Positions 30,601 to 41,794 of a stretch of DNA of 64,000 bases are shown one piece after another (within the stretch, counting starts at the first letter, position 1; the number at the start of each line of letters is the position of its first letter). The stretch comes from Shinisaurus crocodilurus (Eukaryota > Chordata > Lepidosauria > Squamata > Shinisauridae): NCBI GenBank assembly GCA_021292165.1, contig JAHFWL010000292.1, forward strand, positions 62,001 to 126,000, read 5' to 3'. Under the pieces are notes generated by a model. That model was not told where the DNA came from. It worked only from the letters and a program-made list of their open reading frames with translations, and did not search any database. Position numbers and translations under genes: made by a program.

Positions 30601-31292
30601 TTGTAAGTAAGGTCCCATGGCAAGAGACTCTAATGAGAAAAGGAGCCCAGGATGGGTGGGAGTTTTTTTAAAAAAGGAAATTCTTAAGGCACAATGGCAA
30701 ACAATTCCCACAAGGAAAAATGGCGCAGGGCAACAGAAGAAGCCAATGTGGCTTCACAATAAACTCAACGATGACTTGAAAACAAAAAGGACACGCATAG
30801 GAAGTGGAAGAAAGGACAGGCTACAAGGGAAGAGTACAGGGAGGTAGCACAGAACTGCAGGAATAGTGTCAGGAAGGCTAAAGCTGAGAATGAGCTAAGG
30901 TTAGCGAGGGATGCTAAACACAACAAGAAAGCTTTCTTCAGATACATGCACAGTAAAAGACAGAGGAAAGAAATGGTGGTTCAACTACGCAATGAGGATG
31001 GCAAATTGATAACAGAAGACAAAGAAAAGGCAGAAATGTTCAATTCCTACTTTGGCTCCGTCTTCTCCCAAAAGAGGGTCTATGACCCCCCGGGCAAACC
31101 TGAAGTACAGACTGAAGGGGCAGGATTGCAGCTTGAGATTGATAGGCAAATGGTCAAGGAGCACCTGATTACTCTGAACGAGTTTAATCTCCAGGGCCTG
31201 ATGAGCTACATCCTAGAGTAATAAAGGAACTGGCAGAAGAACTCTCAGAAGCTCTGTCTATTATCTTTGAGAAATCATGGAGGACAGGTGAA

Positions 31293-31925
31293 GTGCCAGA
31301 CGACTGGAGGACGGCAAATGTTGTTCCCATCTTCAAAAAGGGCAAGAAGGAGGAACCTGGGAACTATAGGCCAGTCAGTCTGACATCAATCCCTGGGAAA
31401 ATTTTGGAGCAGATTATAAAGAAGTCAGTCTGCAAGCACCTTGAAAACAATGCAGTGATTACTAGAAGCCAGCATGGATTTGTCAAGAACAAATCCGGCC
31501 AGACTAATCTGATCTCATTTTTTGATCGGGTAACCTCCCTGGTGGACTGTGGGAATGCGGTGGACATCATATATCTGGACTTCAGCAAAGCTTTCGACAA
31601 AGTGCCTCATGATATCCTGATTAGCAAGCTAGCTAAAAGTGGGCTAGATGGAACAACTATCAGGTGGATCCACAATTGGCTACAGAATCGGACTCAAAGA
31701 GTGCTTATCAATGGTTCCTTCTCAAACTGGGGAGAGGTAACGAGCGGGGTACCACAGGGCTCGGTCCTGGGCCCAGTGCTCTTCAACATTTTTATTCATG
31801 ACTTGGATGAGGAGGTACAGGGAATGCTTATCAAATCTGCAGATGACACAAAGTTGGGTGGAACAGCTAATACTCTGGAAGACAGAAACAAAATTCAAAG
31901 TGACCTCGATAGGCTGGAGCGCTAG
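31293..31925 (+). pseudogene. CR1 reverse transcriptase (copy B)
   Basis: 210 codons: [63 protein letters not shown] and [10 protein letters not shown]. The Phe/Tyr before the catalytic DD is Ser, which would be expected to impair activity. Ends at a TAG internal to the original ORF; the next segment continues in the same frame. Confidence 0.88.
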
Positions 31926-31940
31926 GCCGAAAACAACAGA

Positions 31941-32642
31941 ATGAAATTTAATTGGGATAAATGCCAAGTGCTGCACCTAGGGAGAGGAAACCAAATGCAG
32001 AGTTACAGAATGGGGGACACTTGGCTCAACAATATCAGAAGTGAGAAGGATCTTGGAATTGTGGTAGATCACACACTGGATATGAGCCAGCAATGCGATG
32101 TGGCTGTAAAGAAGGCAAATGCTATTTTGGGCTGCATTAATAGAAGTATAGCTTCCAAATCGCGGGAAGTGATAATTCCCCTTTACTCGGCACTGGTTGG
32201 GCCTCATCTTGAGTACTGCGTCCAGTTCTGGGCACCACACTTTAAGAAGGAGGACGTAGACAAACTGGAGAGGGTTCAGAGGAGGGCAACAAGGATGATA
32301 AAGGGACTGGAAACAAGGCCCTATGAGGAGAGACTGAAAGAACTGGGCATGTTTAGCCTTCAGAAGAGGAGACTGAGGGGAGATATCATCACACTCTTCC
32401 AGTACTTGAAGGGATGTCACAGAGAGGAGGGCCAGGAAATCTTCTCAGTCATCCCAGTTTGCAGGACATGGAATAATGGGCTCAAGTTACAGGAACCCAG
32501 ATTCCACCTGAACACGAGGAAAAATTTCCTGACTGTTAGCGCAATAAGACAATGGAATCAACTACCTATGGAGGTGGTGGGCTCTCCCAATCTGGAAGCA
32601 TTCAAGGCGCGGCTGGACGGCGATCTGTCAGGGATGCTTTGA
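31941..32642 (+). pseudogene. CR1 ORF2 C-terminal part (copy B)
   Basis: 233 open codons from MKFNWDKCQVLHLG through [40 protein letters not shown] and [16 protein letters not shown] to DLSGML and the natural TGA. Intact over this stretch, it shows what the AT-rich patch at 828-862 removed from copy A. Confidence 0.88.
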
Positions 32643-32807
32643 CCTGGATTCCTGCATTGAGCAGGGGGTTGGACTCGATGGCCTTGTAGGCCCCTTCCAA
32701 CTCTACCTTTCTATGATTCAATGAAATGGGGCCTACTCCCAGGTAAGTGGGCACCGTATTACAGCCGTAGTGCTTTTACCATCTTGCAACTTTTACTGTT
32801 CATGTGG

Positions 32808-33216
32808 TCAGTCAGTCAGGCGATCACTCGTGACCGAGTTAGATTGTCTTCCAGGATTAAAAAAAAAAAAAAGCAAAGAAAATTTAGAAAAAGGAGATTT
32901 TAAAAGGAGGAAAATTCTAAAGAAAATTGTGAAGACTCTAGCGATGAGTCTGTAAGTGACTGTGGATGCCAATTCTAGATCCACACAGTTTCCCACAGTG
33001 AGGACACAGGTTACCAGATGGAAGATGGTCCTTTAAAGGATTTATTTGACGTGCTTTTCGCTTAGCACGTTTCTCCCTTTCACCTTGCACTCGAGCTTCT
33101 TCAAAGTCCATAGAACCTTTGTGAAAGGCCAAGCTCCAGTTAGATCGTTCATGGGCCAGAGCTTCCCAGTTTTTGATGTTTATATTGCATTTTTTTAGAT
33201 TAGCCTTAAGAACATC
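32808..33216 (-). mobile_element. RTE-like LINE 3' end (no hAT insertion)
   Basis: Minus copy of the RTE family: CAGT/TGAC tail at 32808-32820, 'gacaatctaactcggtcacg' on minus, an A-run, the zinc-finger-coding end (32940-33030) and the ORF part down to KANLKKCNIN-coding sequence at about 33185-33216. It provides the unoccupied site for the MITE at 1618-2224. Confidence 0.85.
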
Positions 33217-33848
33217 TTAAGAACAATCATCAGGGTAACCGTGTTCAAGTGGTATGATGGGGTCTAAAGCTGCTGCTGAGATTTTTAATTTTTTTGTTTT
33301 TGTTTTTGCATTGTTTTTGCATTTTGCATTCCATTGTTACTGTATCTTGCTAGATTGTATTTGGGGTGGTTGCTTGTGTCCGAGGGAACTCCAGTGGCTG
33401 AAAATGCAGGATTGAAATGTATTAACTAATTAATTACACGAGGAAGTCAGTCAGTCTGGGGAAATGAGGTGTGTGAATATTATTTAAGTATTAACATTTC
33501 TGACTGAATGGCTGGACTAGATGGTCCCTTGGTCTGATCCAGTATGATTCTTCTCATGTTCTTATGATTAAAATTTCTGAGTGAATTGAAAGAGGCCCCC
33601 TTCTCTGTTACTGACAGACACACACACGCAGCGCTCTGAGGCCCTCTTAAATGCTGCACACAACAGTTTCAGGGCAAGCTTGTTTGTATTCAAAAGCAGC
33701 AAAGGGGACAGAAAAGAAAATTTCCAAGTAATTTTGCCAAAGTTGCACCTCCGTGGCAAATATTTTCTGGAGCTGGATGAATGCTGATTTGGATGTCTAG
33801 AATGAAGGATGAAGTGGTTGTAGACAAGAGACAAACCATTAGCCAGTT

Positions 33849-34213
33849 TGTCGGAATTTTGCTGTCGCCCCACGTAGCAGAGATAGGAGTTGTTGTGTGC
33901 AAGCTCAGAGAATAACGAGGAGATGTGAGTTCATCAGTAGAAACTTTTACTGAGGTTCTTCACGTATAGATTCATTACAATATACAGCTATACATCACAG
34001 TGCAAGGCTCCCCATGCACGGCACAAAACGCATAGAGTCAAAGACTGGTGGGGAGAGAATATTACAGCATATAACTCCTCCCCACTCAACACTCTGTTTA
34101 TGACCTTGGGCACACTGCCCAACTTTAACAAGTTTCACTCCCTAACAGAACTTCTGTTCACAGGTGCTCTACTATAGTCCTTTCTGCTCAAGGACACATT
34201 ACATACTCTGACA
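33849..34213 (-). repeat. Copia 3' LTR
   Basis: 365 bp beginning TGTCGG and ending CTGACA on plus, so that TGTC/GACA form the terminal inverted bases. Its first 74 bases match 41809-41882 (the other LTR). It borders the purine-rich PPT at 34214-34222 (AAGGAGGGG on minus). Confidence 0.85.
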
Positions 34214-34222
34214 CCCCTCCTT
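34214..34222 (-). other. Copia polypurine tract
   Basis: On minus AAGGAGGGG lies directly before the LTR start TGTCAG. It is the expected plus-strand primer site. Confidence 0.7.
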
Positions 34223-34244
34223 GTCCGCAGACAGAAAGGGTTTT

Positions 34245-35615
34245 TTATTTTCCTTTATTAAAGATCACCATCCCTAGTTCTGAACATAGTTCTTTGAATC
34301 TTGGCCCAGGCAGTGGCTTAGTAAACATATCTGCTACATTTTCTTCTGTTGGACAATATATCAATTCAATGGTCTTTTTCTGCACATAATCACGAACATT
34401 GCAGTATTTCACAGCTATATGTTTTGTGAGCCCCTTTAAATATTCAGATTTTGCCAAAGCAGAGCAGGCTTGATTATCACAGTACACGTGAACCGGTAAT
34501 GCTACTTGTAAGCCTAGATCTTTTAAAACCTGAATAAACCATGTGATTTCACCACATGCTTGTGATAATGCAGTGTATTCAGCCTCACAACTTGAGCCAG
34601 CCACACTGGACTGCTTCTTTGATTTCCAGCTTATGAGTGAATCACCAACCTTTATTACTATACCACTAACAGATTTCCATGTGAGTGTACAGCTTCCCCA
34701 GTCAGAATCCACCCATACCTGTGGAACTTCAGCCTTCTTTGAATCCAATTTAAGACACACGTCTAAAGAACCTTTTAAATACCGTAACACTCTTTTTGCG
34801 GCATTCCAAGCTGTTACTGTGGGCTGTGCTGCATATCTACCCAAAATTCCAGCGCTTAAGGCCAAATCTGGCCTAGACCACTGTGCAAGATAAAGTAGAC
34901 TTCCAACCAATGATTGATAACGTTCTTTGTCAGAGAAAAGTTCCTCTGACTCAGAAGAATGCAAAAAATCTGTTGTCATTGGTGTTTGTACACTTTTGCA
35001 ATCAGCCATTCCATAAGACTCTAACAATTGGAGTATTTTATGCTTTTGGCTCAACAATATGTTACCCTTGTCATCTTTGAGCACTTGAACCCCCAGATAA
35101 TGGGACACTTCACCTAATGACTTCAAGAGAAAACTCTCTCCCAGTTGTCTGGCCAATTCGTGAATTTGATCAATGTTGCTAGATAAACAAAGTATATCAT
35201 CAACAAAAGCAAGTAACATCATATAACTGGAACCTGAACCTCTAGTGTAAAGACACGGATCAGCAATGCCCTGCTGAAAATGCAACTGGATTAATTTGTC
35301 ATTGAGACACTTGTTCCATGCACGGGCAGATTGTTTTAATCCATACACTGCCCTGTGCAGTTTCCATACTACCCCAGCTTTTTCTTCAAATCCAGGGGCA
35401 GGATGCATATAAATTTCCTCTGTAAGATCTGCATTCAGATATGCAGTGGTAATATCAAAATGGTGAATTATGAGACCTTGCTGTGCAGCCAATGAGAGAA
35501 CAAGTCTCATACTATCACTTTTTGCAGTTGGGGCAAAAACCTCATCATAATTCAAACCCTTAATTTGATAAAAACCCTTGAGCCACAAGTCTTGCTTTAT
35601 AATTTTGTTCCCCAT
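34245..35615 (-). pseudogene. Copia reverse transcriptase and RNase H
   Basis: 456 open codons. RT: YDEVFAPTAKSDSMRLVLSL, FDITTAYLNADLTEEIYM (residues 53-70), VYGLKQSARAWN (90-101) and the catalytic FVDD (137-140). RNase H: VWVDSDWGS (300-308), SSCEAEY (341-347), YCDNQAC (378-384) and ADMFTKPLPG (428-437). All active-site acids are present. The formal Met start is not the protein start: the domain begins in the preceding frame (ARLVAQGF), so one base has been gained or lost near 35600. The stop is natural. Confidence 0.88.
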
Positions 35616-36852
35616 TTAGAGAGATTTTCCTTTTAAACACCCAGCGACTGCCCGTCACTTTTACACCAGGTGGTGCAACACATGGTGTATAAACCTCATT
35701 GCGCTGAAATGAAGTCATTTCAGCCTGCATGGCTTCTTGCCATTTCTGTTTTTCTGGACCTGGTAATTCTTGTACTTGTGCATAAGTTTCTGGTTCACTA
35801 AATGTGACATTACATACTCGAATCCCAGTCACTACAAATCTCTCTGGTGGTACACCTTTTGTTGCTCGTTGAGATCTGCGAACGGCAGATTCAACAGTCT
35901 CAGTTTGGCTGTCTTCCCCCCCACTCCCCCCTAGCCCCTCCTCATCTGAGCTAGTGGGGGTGGAATGTGAGTGTGTGTGGCTTCTCGAGCTGCCTTCTCC
36001 GCTGCTTTCACTTTCCGCCTCTTGCTGAGCTGCTGGCTCAGGCTTATCATGGACAGGAAAAAGAACTTCAGGATTGGCATGAACTCTTTCCCATCCCTCC
36101 TCAACAAAAGTTGCATCTTGTGAGATAACAACCCTGTTATTTCTACAGAAAAACCTCCATGACTTTGAACCCTCTGTCCCAGAGTAACCCACAAAACGCA
36201 GTCGTTGAGCTTTTGGTTCTCCTTTTCTCCTTTGTGCCTTGGGGATGTGTACCAGGGCCGGTGCTACCATTAGGCCAACTAGGCAGCCGCCTAGGGCGCA
36301 GGGCTAAAGGGGGCACCAGAAACGCCTTGGAAAAAAAATACAGCGCTCTCAAGTAGGCCAACTAGGCAGCCGCCTAGGGCGCAGGGCTAAAGGGGGCACC
36401 AGAAACGCCTTGGAAAAAAAATACAGCGCTCTCAAGTGGGAAGGAGGGGATGCTAAATATCTGACCTTGCCTAGGGCACCAAACTGCCTTGCACCGGCCC
36501 TGATGTGTACATATGCAAAACTCCCCCAGACTCTTAAATGTTTTAAGTTAGGAGGTTTACCAAACAACCTTGTGTAAGGGATATCATTTATAGCTGTTGT
36601 CCAAGTTCTATTACATAAGTAATTTGCTGCTAAGAATGACTCTCCCCAGAATCTTGAATTAGATTCCAAACCAGCATCTTTTAACAGACAATCCTTAATT
36701 TTCTGTAATTCTCCAAGATGCCTCTCAACAGTTCCGTTCTGCCATGGAGAATATGCACAGGACTTCCTGTGCACAATACCTTGGGTACTGAGAAATTGCT
36801 GGAACTGATGATTCATGAACTCAGTTCCCAAATCTGTTTGCAATTGCAACAC
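35580..36852 (-). pseudogene. Copia integrase C-terminal half and linker, with MITE
   Basis: From 36852: DLGTEF with the second catalytic Asp, then NGTVERHLGELQK with the Glu, then WGESFLAANYLCNR, typical of copia integrase. The 258-bp insertion (MITE plus duplication, 36253-36510) is a multiple of three, so the same frame resumes at 36244 with LVHIPKAQRRKGEPKAQ, the GYSGTEGSKSWRFF region and a Ser/Glu-rich linker, ending at SRWVFKRKISLNGEQNYKAR of the RT start. Confidence 0.82.
36253..36502. mobile_element. hAT-type MITE inserted in copia
   Basis: 250 bp with 12-bp perfect TIRs (CAGGGCCGGTGC ... GCACCGGCCCTG) and a perfect 8-bp target duplication ATGTGTAC (36245-36252, 36503-36510). It contains an exact 83-bp tandem duplication (36271-36353 and 36354-36436) including an A-run. 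No coding capacity. It is younger than the copia insertion. Confidence 0.92.
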
Positions 36853-36859
36853 ATTTTGC

Positions 36860-38497
36860 TTAAACTGTCTCTGGACATGTCAGCCAACTTTTGAAAACAG
36901 AATAAACTTGATCCTTTTTCTTAAGTAAATAAACCCAACCAAACTTAGTTTTGTCATCTAGGATCAAAAAAGCATATCTTGCCTCTCCCCAGCTCGGGGG
37001 GAAAGGGCCACATAAATCTGCATGCACTAACCCAAACAGTGTATCAGTCTGCCTGTCAGATTTACGGTTTATAGGCTGGATACGGGACTTTGCTGCTTTG
37101 CACACACCACAGTTCAAATATTTGTTGCATTTGCTTGGTTGTAAGCCTTCACATTCTTTAGACATCTTTTGAATAGTGCTAAAATTCGTGTGCCCTAGCT
37201 GTCTATGGAAAAGGTGCGCACAGCGCAAATGTGGGGGGCCATTAACGCTTGCTACCGCAGGGATGTCTCCTCCCTCAGTATCTTGGTTTTGTAACACATA
37301 CAGACCATTAATTAACTCTCCTGAGGCAATTATTTTCCCTGCCTTTGACACAATGCCTCCTTCTTGTGAAAAACTGACGCTATAACCATTTGCAATCAAA
37401 GATGATACACTTAGCAGTGAGTAATCTAACGTAGGTACAAATAATACACCCTGCATTACATTGCTAAGACAATTAATTTTACAAGTCCCCTCCCCCAAGA
37501 TAGGCGATTTATGGCCATCTGCCAACGCTATAGTCTTACTGTTTTCGTCCTTGGAGACAGGAGTAAACTTGACAAATTGTTCATAAGAATTGCAAATAGT
37601 TCTTGAACTTCCACTGTCCAGAATCCAAGAGTCCATGCCGAGTTTTCTGTCCAACTCCACAGCAGCCGAGAATAGAGTAGATTTCTCCCCCCTCCGTTCA
37701 GACTGCATTTCCTTCTTCTCCCGGTCAGGCTTTGAAGTTAATCTGACTCGACAATCTCGCCGAATATGTCCCGGTTTATTACAACAATAACATCTCCTCA
37801 CGATGACCATAGCTCTTTCTGTTCTGTCTTCTCCAGCCTTCTGAGGTGTTATTTTTCCTTTGGTTGTGTCATTTCCACGTTTTCCCATACGGCCAGATGC
37901 AAGGTTGTTCTTAGCTGCTTCTTCCAGCTCTAACAGCCTTTTTGCCTCAGCTTCAATCAGACGTCCTGACAGGTACTCCATTGTAAGCTGATCCTCTGGC
38001 ATGGCCTCAAGACTGGCCACCAAAATGTCCCAAGAAGAATCAAGAGAAGAAATAACAATCTGGACCTGCTGGATTTCTTCTAATTGCTGGCCCCTTTCAG
38101 CAAGCTGAGCCAGTAATCCAGTGATCACTTGCAAGTGTTCAGATACTTTTTCTCCCTCTTGTAACTTTTTGTTATACAGCTGTCGTGCCAGTGCTATTTT
38201 AGTTCCAGCTGTGGTACGTACATGTATCCGCCTCAGTGTTGTCCAGCATTCTGCAGCTGTCTGAAGCCGTCTGACATACATTAATTGCGAATCTTCAAGC
38301 CCCAAAACAATTAAAGAGTGGGCTCTGTCCATCAGTCTCCGTTCCGCAGGACTAGGCGCTGCCGGAGGAGCATTCACTCCCACCTCCCATAAATCCTCTC
38401 TTTTCAGCAACATTCTCATTTTAAACTCCCATGAGAGATAGTTGCGGTTGTTAAGTCTCTCAACATACACACCGAGAGGTTGCTGAGGTGCTGCCAT
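36860..38497 (-). pseudogene. Copia gag, protease and integrase N-terminal half
   Basis: 545 open codons from MAAPQQPLGVYVERLNNRNY. Gag (residues 1-230) has the copia-type WTTLRRIHV and LTMEYLSGRLI regions. The zinc knuckle is C236-x2-C239-x4-H244-x4-C249. Protease: LDSGSS (D294). Integrase: H431/H436 and C463/C466 zinc site, then VHADLCGP with the first catalytic Asp (494). The frame is lost after LKKKDQVYSVFKSW near 36860. The ATG at 38497-38495 is the natural gag start. Confidence 0.88.
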
Positions 38498-38621
38498 GTC
38501 TTCAATATTGGGAGCAGGTTGTATCAGCTGTTCCTCACCTTCTTCCTCCTCTTCCTCAGACTTTATTCCGTCTGTCTCGTCCTCCAGCTTTATCCCGTGA
38601 GCCAGCTTTCCGGAGATATGA

Positions 38622-41600
38622 ATTTTATTTATTTATTTATTTATTACATTTATCAATCGCCCATCTGGCCGGTCACCCGGCCACCCTGGGCGATGTACAA
38701 TTAAAATACAATAAAACACAATAAAATATAACAATTAAAACAATATTAAAAAATTCTCATTAAAAACCTAACCCACCCCATATTCCCGCCTGAACAGCCA
38801 TGTTTTTAATGCACGGCGGAAGCTCATCACGGAGGGGGCATGGCGAAGGTCACTAGGGAGGGAGTTCCATAATGTGGGGGCCGCCACAGAGAAGGCCCTC
38901 TTCCTAGTCCCCACCAGCTTGGCTGCTCTGGCTGATGGGATAAGGAGAAGGCCGTCCGTGGCAGACCTTGTTGAGCGGCCTACTTGATGTTGCTGGAGGC
39001 GCTCCTTGAGATAAGCTGGGCCGGAGCCGTGTAGGGTTTTAAAGGTCAAAACCAACACCTTGAATTCGGCTCGGCAAGCAACTGGTAGCCAGTGCAACTC
39101 TTTAAGCACTGGCGTGATGTGATCACGCCGGCGGCTGCCCTTAATCAGGCGAGCCGCCGCGTTCTGTACCAGCTGAAGCTTCCGGACCGTCTTCAAGGGT
39201 AACCCCACGTAGAGCGCATTACAGTAGTCTAGGCGAGAGGAGACCAAGGCATGAACCACTGATGGGAGCAGGTGATTAGGAAGGTAGGGGCGCAGCTGCC
39301 GTATCAGATGGAGTTGATACAGCGCCGCCCGGCTCACAGCTGCCACCTGAGCCTCCATGGACAGCTGGGAGTCTAGAATGACCCCCAAGCTGCGGACCTG
39401 GTCCTTCAGGGGTAGATGTACCCCATTCAGCACCAGGTCAACATCCCCTAACCTTCCCTTGTCCCCCACCAGAAGTACCTCGGTCTTGTCGGGGTTCAGC
39501 TTCAGCATATTCCTTCCCATCCAGCCAGCCACTGACTCCAGGCACTTGGACAGGGTTTCAACGGCCAACCTCGGTGAGGACTTAAAACAGAGGTAGAGCT
39601 GCGTGTCATCCGCATACTGATGACACTGCACCCCAAACCTCCTGATGATAGCTCCCAGCGGCTTGAGGTAGATGTTGAATAACATCGGGGAGAGGATGGA
39701 ACCCTGCGGCACTCCACAAGTGAGCAGCCGAGGGTCCGAAGCCTCCTCCCCGAGAACTACCCTCTGATACCTTCCAGAGAGGAAGGACCGGAACCACTGC
39801 AATACAGTGCCTCCTAAGCCCAACCCCTCCAGACTGTCCAGGAGGATACCGTGGTCAATGGTATCAAAAGCCGCTGAGAGATCGAGGAGGACTAGAAAGG
39901 AGCATTCGCCCCTATCCAAAGCCCTCCTCATATCATCCACCAAGGCGACCAAGGCCGTCTCCGTCCCATGTCCAGACCTGAAGCCCGACTGGCACGGATC
40001 CAAATAATCGGCTTCATCCAAGTGTGCCTTCAACTGAGCACCCACCACCCGCTCGATCACCTTGCCCAGAAATGGTAAATTGGAGACTGGGCGAAAGTTG
40101 TTTAAATCCTGGGGATCCAAGGAGGGCTTCTTTAGAAGCGGTCTTATTACTGCCTCCTTGAGGGCTGATGGCATCACTCCCTCCTCGAGGGAGGCATTCA
40201 CCACCGCCTTGATCCCCTCACCCAGTCTCTCCCTGCAGCTCATGATGAGCCAGGATGGGCAAGGGTCAAGCAAGCAGGTGGTCGGCCTCACAGATGAAAG
40301 CACCTTGTCCACTTCATCAGAAGGAAGAAGCCGAAACCGATCCCACAAAACCGGTCTGCCATTGGCCTCCTCCCGCTCACTCCCTGTGTCCACGACGTAC
40401 GATATCCCACTCCTAATCCGATCGATTTTATCTGCGAAGTGCGTCGCTAAAGCCTCACAGGAGGCTTTTGACTGTTCCAGTGGGTCCGGAGCGACTGGAC
40501 CGACCAGACTCCGGACCACTTGGAACAGCCTCCTGGGGCAGCACTCTGCAGACGCAATGGAGGCAGCATAGAAATTCTTTTTTGCTGCCTTCACCGCCAC
40601 CCGGTAGGCTGAAGATGCAGCTCTAACCCGTGTTCGATCGTCTTCGGAGCGGGAATTTCGCCATCGGCGCTCTAGCCTTCTCACCTCTTGTTTCAGAGCT
40701 CGCAGCGACGGAGTGAACCATGGCGCCGCGCGAGCTCTGTTTAGGCGAAGAGGGCGCTTCGGGGCAACTTGGTCTAATGCCCTGGTGATTGCAGCATTCC
40801 AGTCATCCACCAGGGTCTCGACCGAGCTACCGTTTGTGTGCTCCAATTCCCCAAGCGCGTTCAGGAATCCATCCGGATCCATAAGACGCCTGGGGCGGAC
40901 CATTCTAATAGGTCCCTCACCCCTGCAGAGGGGTTGTGGCACCGAGAAATCCAACCCCACCAGATAGTGATCTGACCATGACAAGGGGGTGGTGGATATA
41001 CCCCCGATCTCCAGATCATTTCCCCCCTCTCCGGAAACAAAAACCAAGTCCAGTGCATGACCGGCTACATGGGTAGGTCCAGTTAATACAGGGTGCAGCT
41101 CCCAGGAAGCCATGGTCTCCATAAAGTCCCGAGGTGCCCCAGTGAGGGAAGCCCCCGAATGCACGTTGAAGTCCCCCAGCACCACTAGCCTGGGGGACAA
41201 CACACGCACATCGGAGACCACCTCCAGCACCTCGGCCAGGGAGTCTGTCGTGCAGCGGGGTGGACGGTACACGAGCAGAATCCCCAGGCTGCCCTTTGGA
41301 CCCAACCTCCAGTACATGCACTCAATAAACTTGGTCTCCCGGAGAGGGAGTCTGGTGAGGACCAAGGACTCCCGGTAGATAACAGCCACTCCCCCTCCCC
41401 GTCCCCCAACCCTTGGCTGCTGGGCATACGAGAAACCGGCCGGACACAAGGCCGCCAGAGTTGGAGCAGCGGCCTCGTCCAGCCAGGTTTCCGTAACACA
41501 TGCCAGGTCCGCACCCTCATCCATGATCAAGTCATGGATGAGAGATGTTTTTTGGGTAACGGACCTGGCATTGCACAACAGCAAACGCAGGGTGGGGGGA

Positions 41601-41780
41601 GGAGCAACACATCCCCCAGTTATCCCTTGGCTCTGGGCAGGCCCGGAACAAGGGATAGATATTAAGCATCGATCCCTTGTTCCCCTTGCAGCTAAACCAC
41701 TGCCCCTCCAACCGCCTCACAAACAAAAAGGACTATCCTCGGTTGCAATGCACACCTCCTCACCAGGAAACACACCGTTG
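38622..41780 (-). mobile_element. L2-like LINE, long open ORF, inserted in copia leader
   Basis: Minus-strand LINE with a 3' tail of TAAATAAATAAA type (38622-38650 on plus as TTTA repeats), a 3' UTR hairpin-like GGCCGGGTGACCGGCC (complement at 38669-38684), and a full endonuclease-RT ORF. It lies between the copia PBS and gag. The right (5') boundary is not sharp: LINE sequence is clear to about 41600, and 41600-41794 could be LINE 5' UTR or copia leader. I could not define a target duplication. Confidence 0.82.
38768..41584 (-). CDS. L2-like ORF2: APE endonuclease and reverse transcriptase
   Basis: 938 codons without a break. Endonuclease: NARSV (Asn5), TETWL (Glu32), VVLGDFNVHSG (137-145) and WSDHYLVG (203-210) keep the catalytic N, E, D/N and DH residues. 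RT: NNFRPVSNLPFLGKVIERVV (495-514), LDLSAAFDTIDHGIL (567-581), CGVPQGSILSPMLFNIYLKP (623-642) and YADDTQLY (657-664). The C-terminal region has RLDYCNALYVGLP and the HWLPV-type domain, as in L2/CR1-group LINEs. The start could lie upstream, since the first residues already belong to the endonuclease and no ORF1 is seen. The most intact large ORF in the window; it suggests a recent insertion. Confidence 0.85.
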   Translation of the reverse strand: MLLCNARSVTQKTSLIHDLIMDEGADLACVTETWLDEAAAPTLAALCPAGFSYAQQPRVGGRGGGVAVIYRESLVLTRLPLRETKFIECMYWRLGPKGSLGILLVYRPPRCTTDSLAEVLEVVSDVRVLSPRLVVLGDFNVHSGASLTGAPRDFMETMASWELHPVLTGPTHVAGHALDLVFVSGEGGNDLEIGGISTTPLSWSDHYLVGLDFSVPQPLCRGEGPIRMVRPRRLMDPDGFLNALGELEHTNGSSVETLVDDWNAAITRALDQVAPKRPLRLNRARAAPWFTPSLRALKQEVRRLERRWRNSRSEDDRTRVRAASSAYRVAVKAAKKNFYAASIASAECCPRRLFQVVRSLVGPVAPDPLEQSKASCEALATHFADKIDRIRSGISYVVDTGSEREEANGRPVLWDRFRLLPSDEVDKVLSSVRPTTCLLDPCPSWLIMSCRERLGEGIKAVVNASLEEGVMPSALKEAVIRPLLKKPSLDPQDLNNFRPVSNLPFLGKVIERVVGAQLKAHLDEADYLDPCQSGFRSGHGTETALVALVDDMRRALDRGECSFLVLLDLSAAFDTIDHGILLDSLEGLGLGGTVLQWFRSFLSGRYQRVVLGEEASDPRLLTCGVPQGSILSPMLFNIYLKPLGAIIRRFGVQCHQYADDTQLYLCFKSSPRLAVETLSKCLESVAGWMGRNMLKLNPDKTEVLLVGDKGRLGDVDLVLNGVHLPLKDQVRSLGVILDSQLSMEAQVAAVSRAALYQLHLIRQLRPYLPNHLLPSVVHALVSSRLDYCNALYVGLPLKTVRKLQLVQNAAARLIKGSRRRDHITPVLKELHWLPVACRAEFKVLVLTFKTLHGSGPAYLKERLQQHQVGRSTRSATDGLLLIPSARAAKLVGTRKRAFSVAAPTLWNSLPSDLRHAPSVMSFRRALKTWLFRREYGVG

Positions 41781-41794
41781 CGCAGCTGAAGAAT

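Larger units (their letters stand above)
30605..32717 (+). mobile_element. CR1 LINE, copy B
   Basis: Longer CR1 copy: it begins in the linker between endonuclease and RT (VFLKKEILKAQWQTI, 30660 on), then RT, C-terminal domain and the CR1 tail with TTCTATGATTC at 32708-32718. Breaks: frame change near 31190 (before the region that reads [11 protein letters not shown]), TAG at 31923-31925, and the palm box reads SADD instead of FADD (31832-31843). The endonuclease is absent. Partner of the copy at position 1. Confidence 0.92.
31203..33848 (+). repeat. Segmental duplication, copy 2 (partner 1-3030)
   Basis: Same order and orientation as 1-3030. It ends exactly at the copia LTR start (33849): the sequence CCAGTT at 33843-33848 is followed in copy 1 by GCCCCAGCATC, which identifies the pre-insertion site. 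Confidence 0.9.

Noticed and set aside
34245..38497. Endogenous retrovirus
   Set aside because: Integrase precedes RT, there is no env, and the primer site is of copia type.
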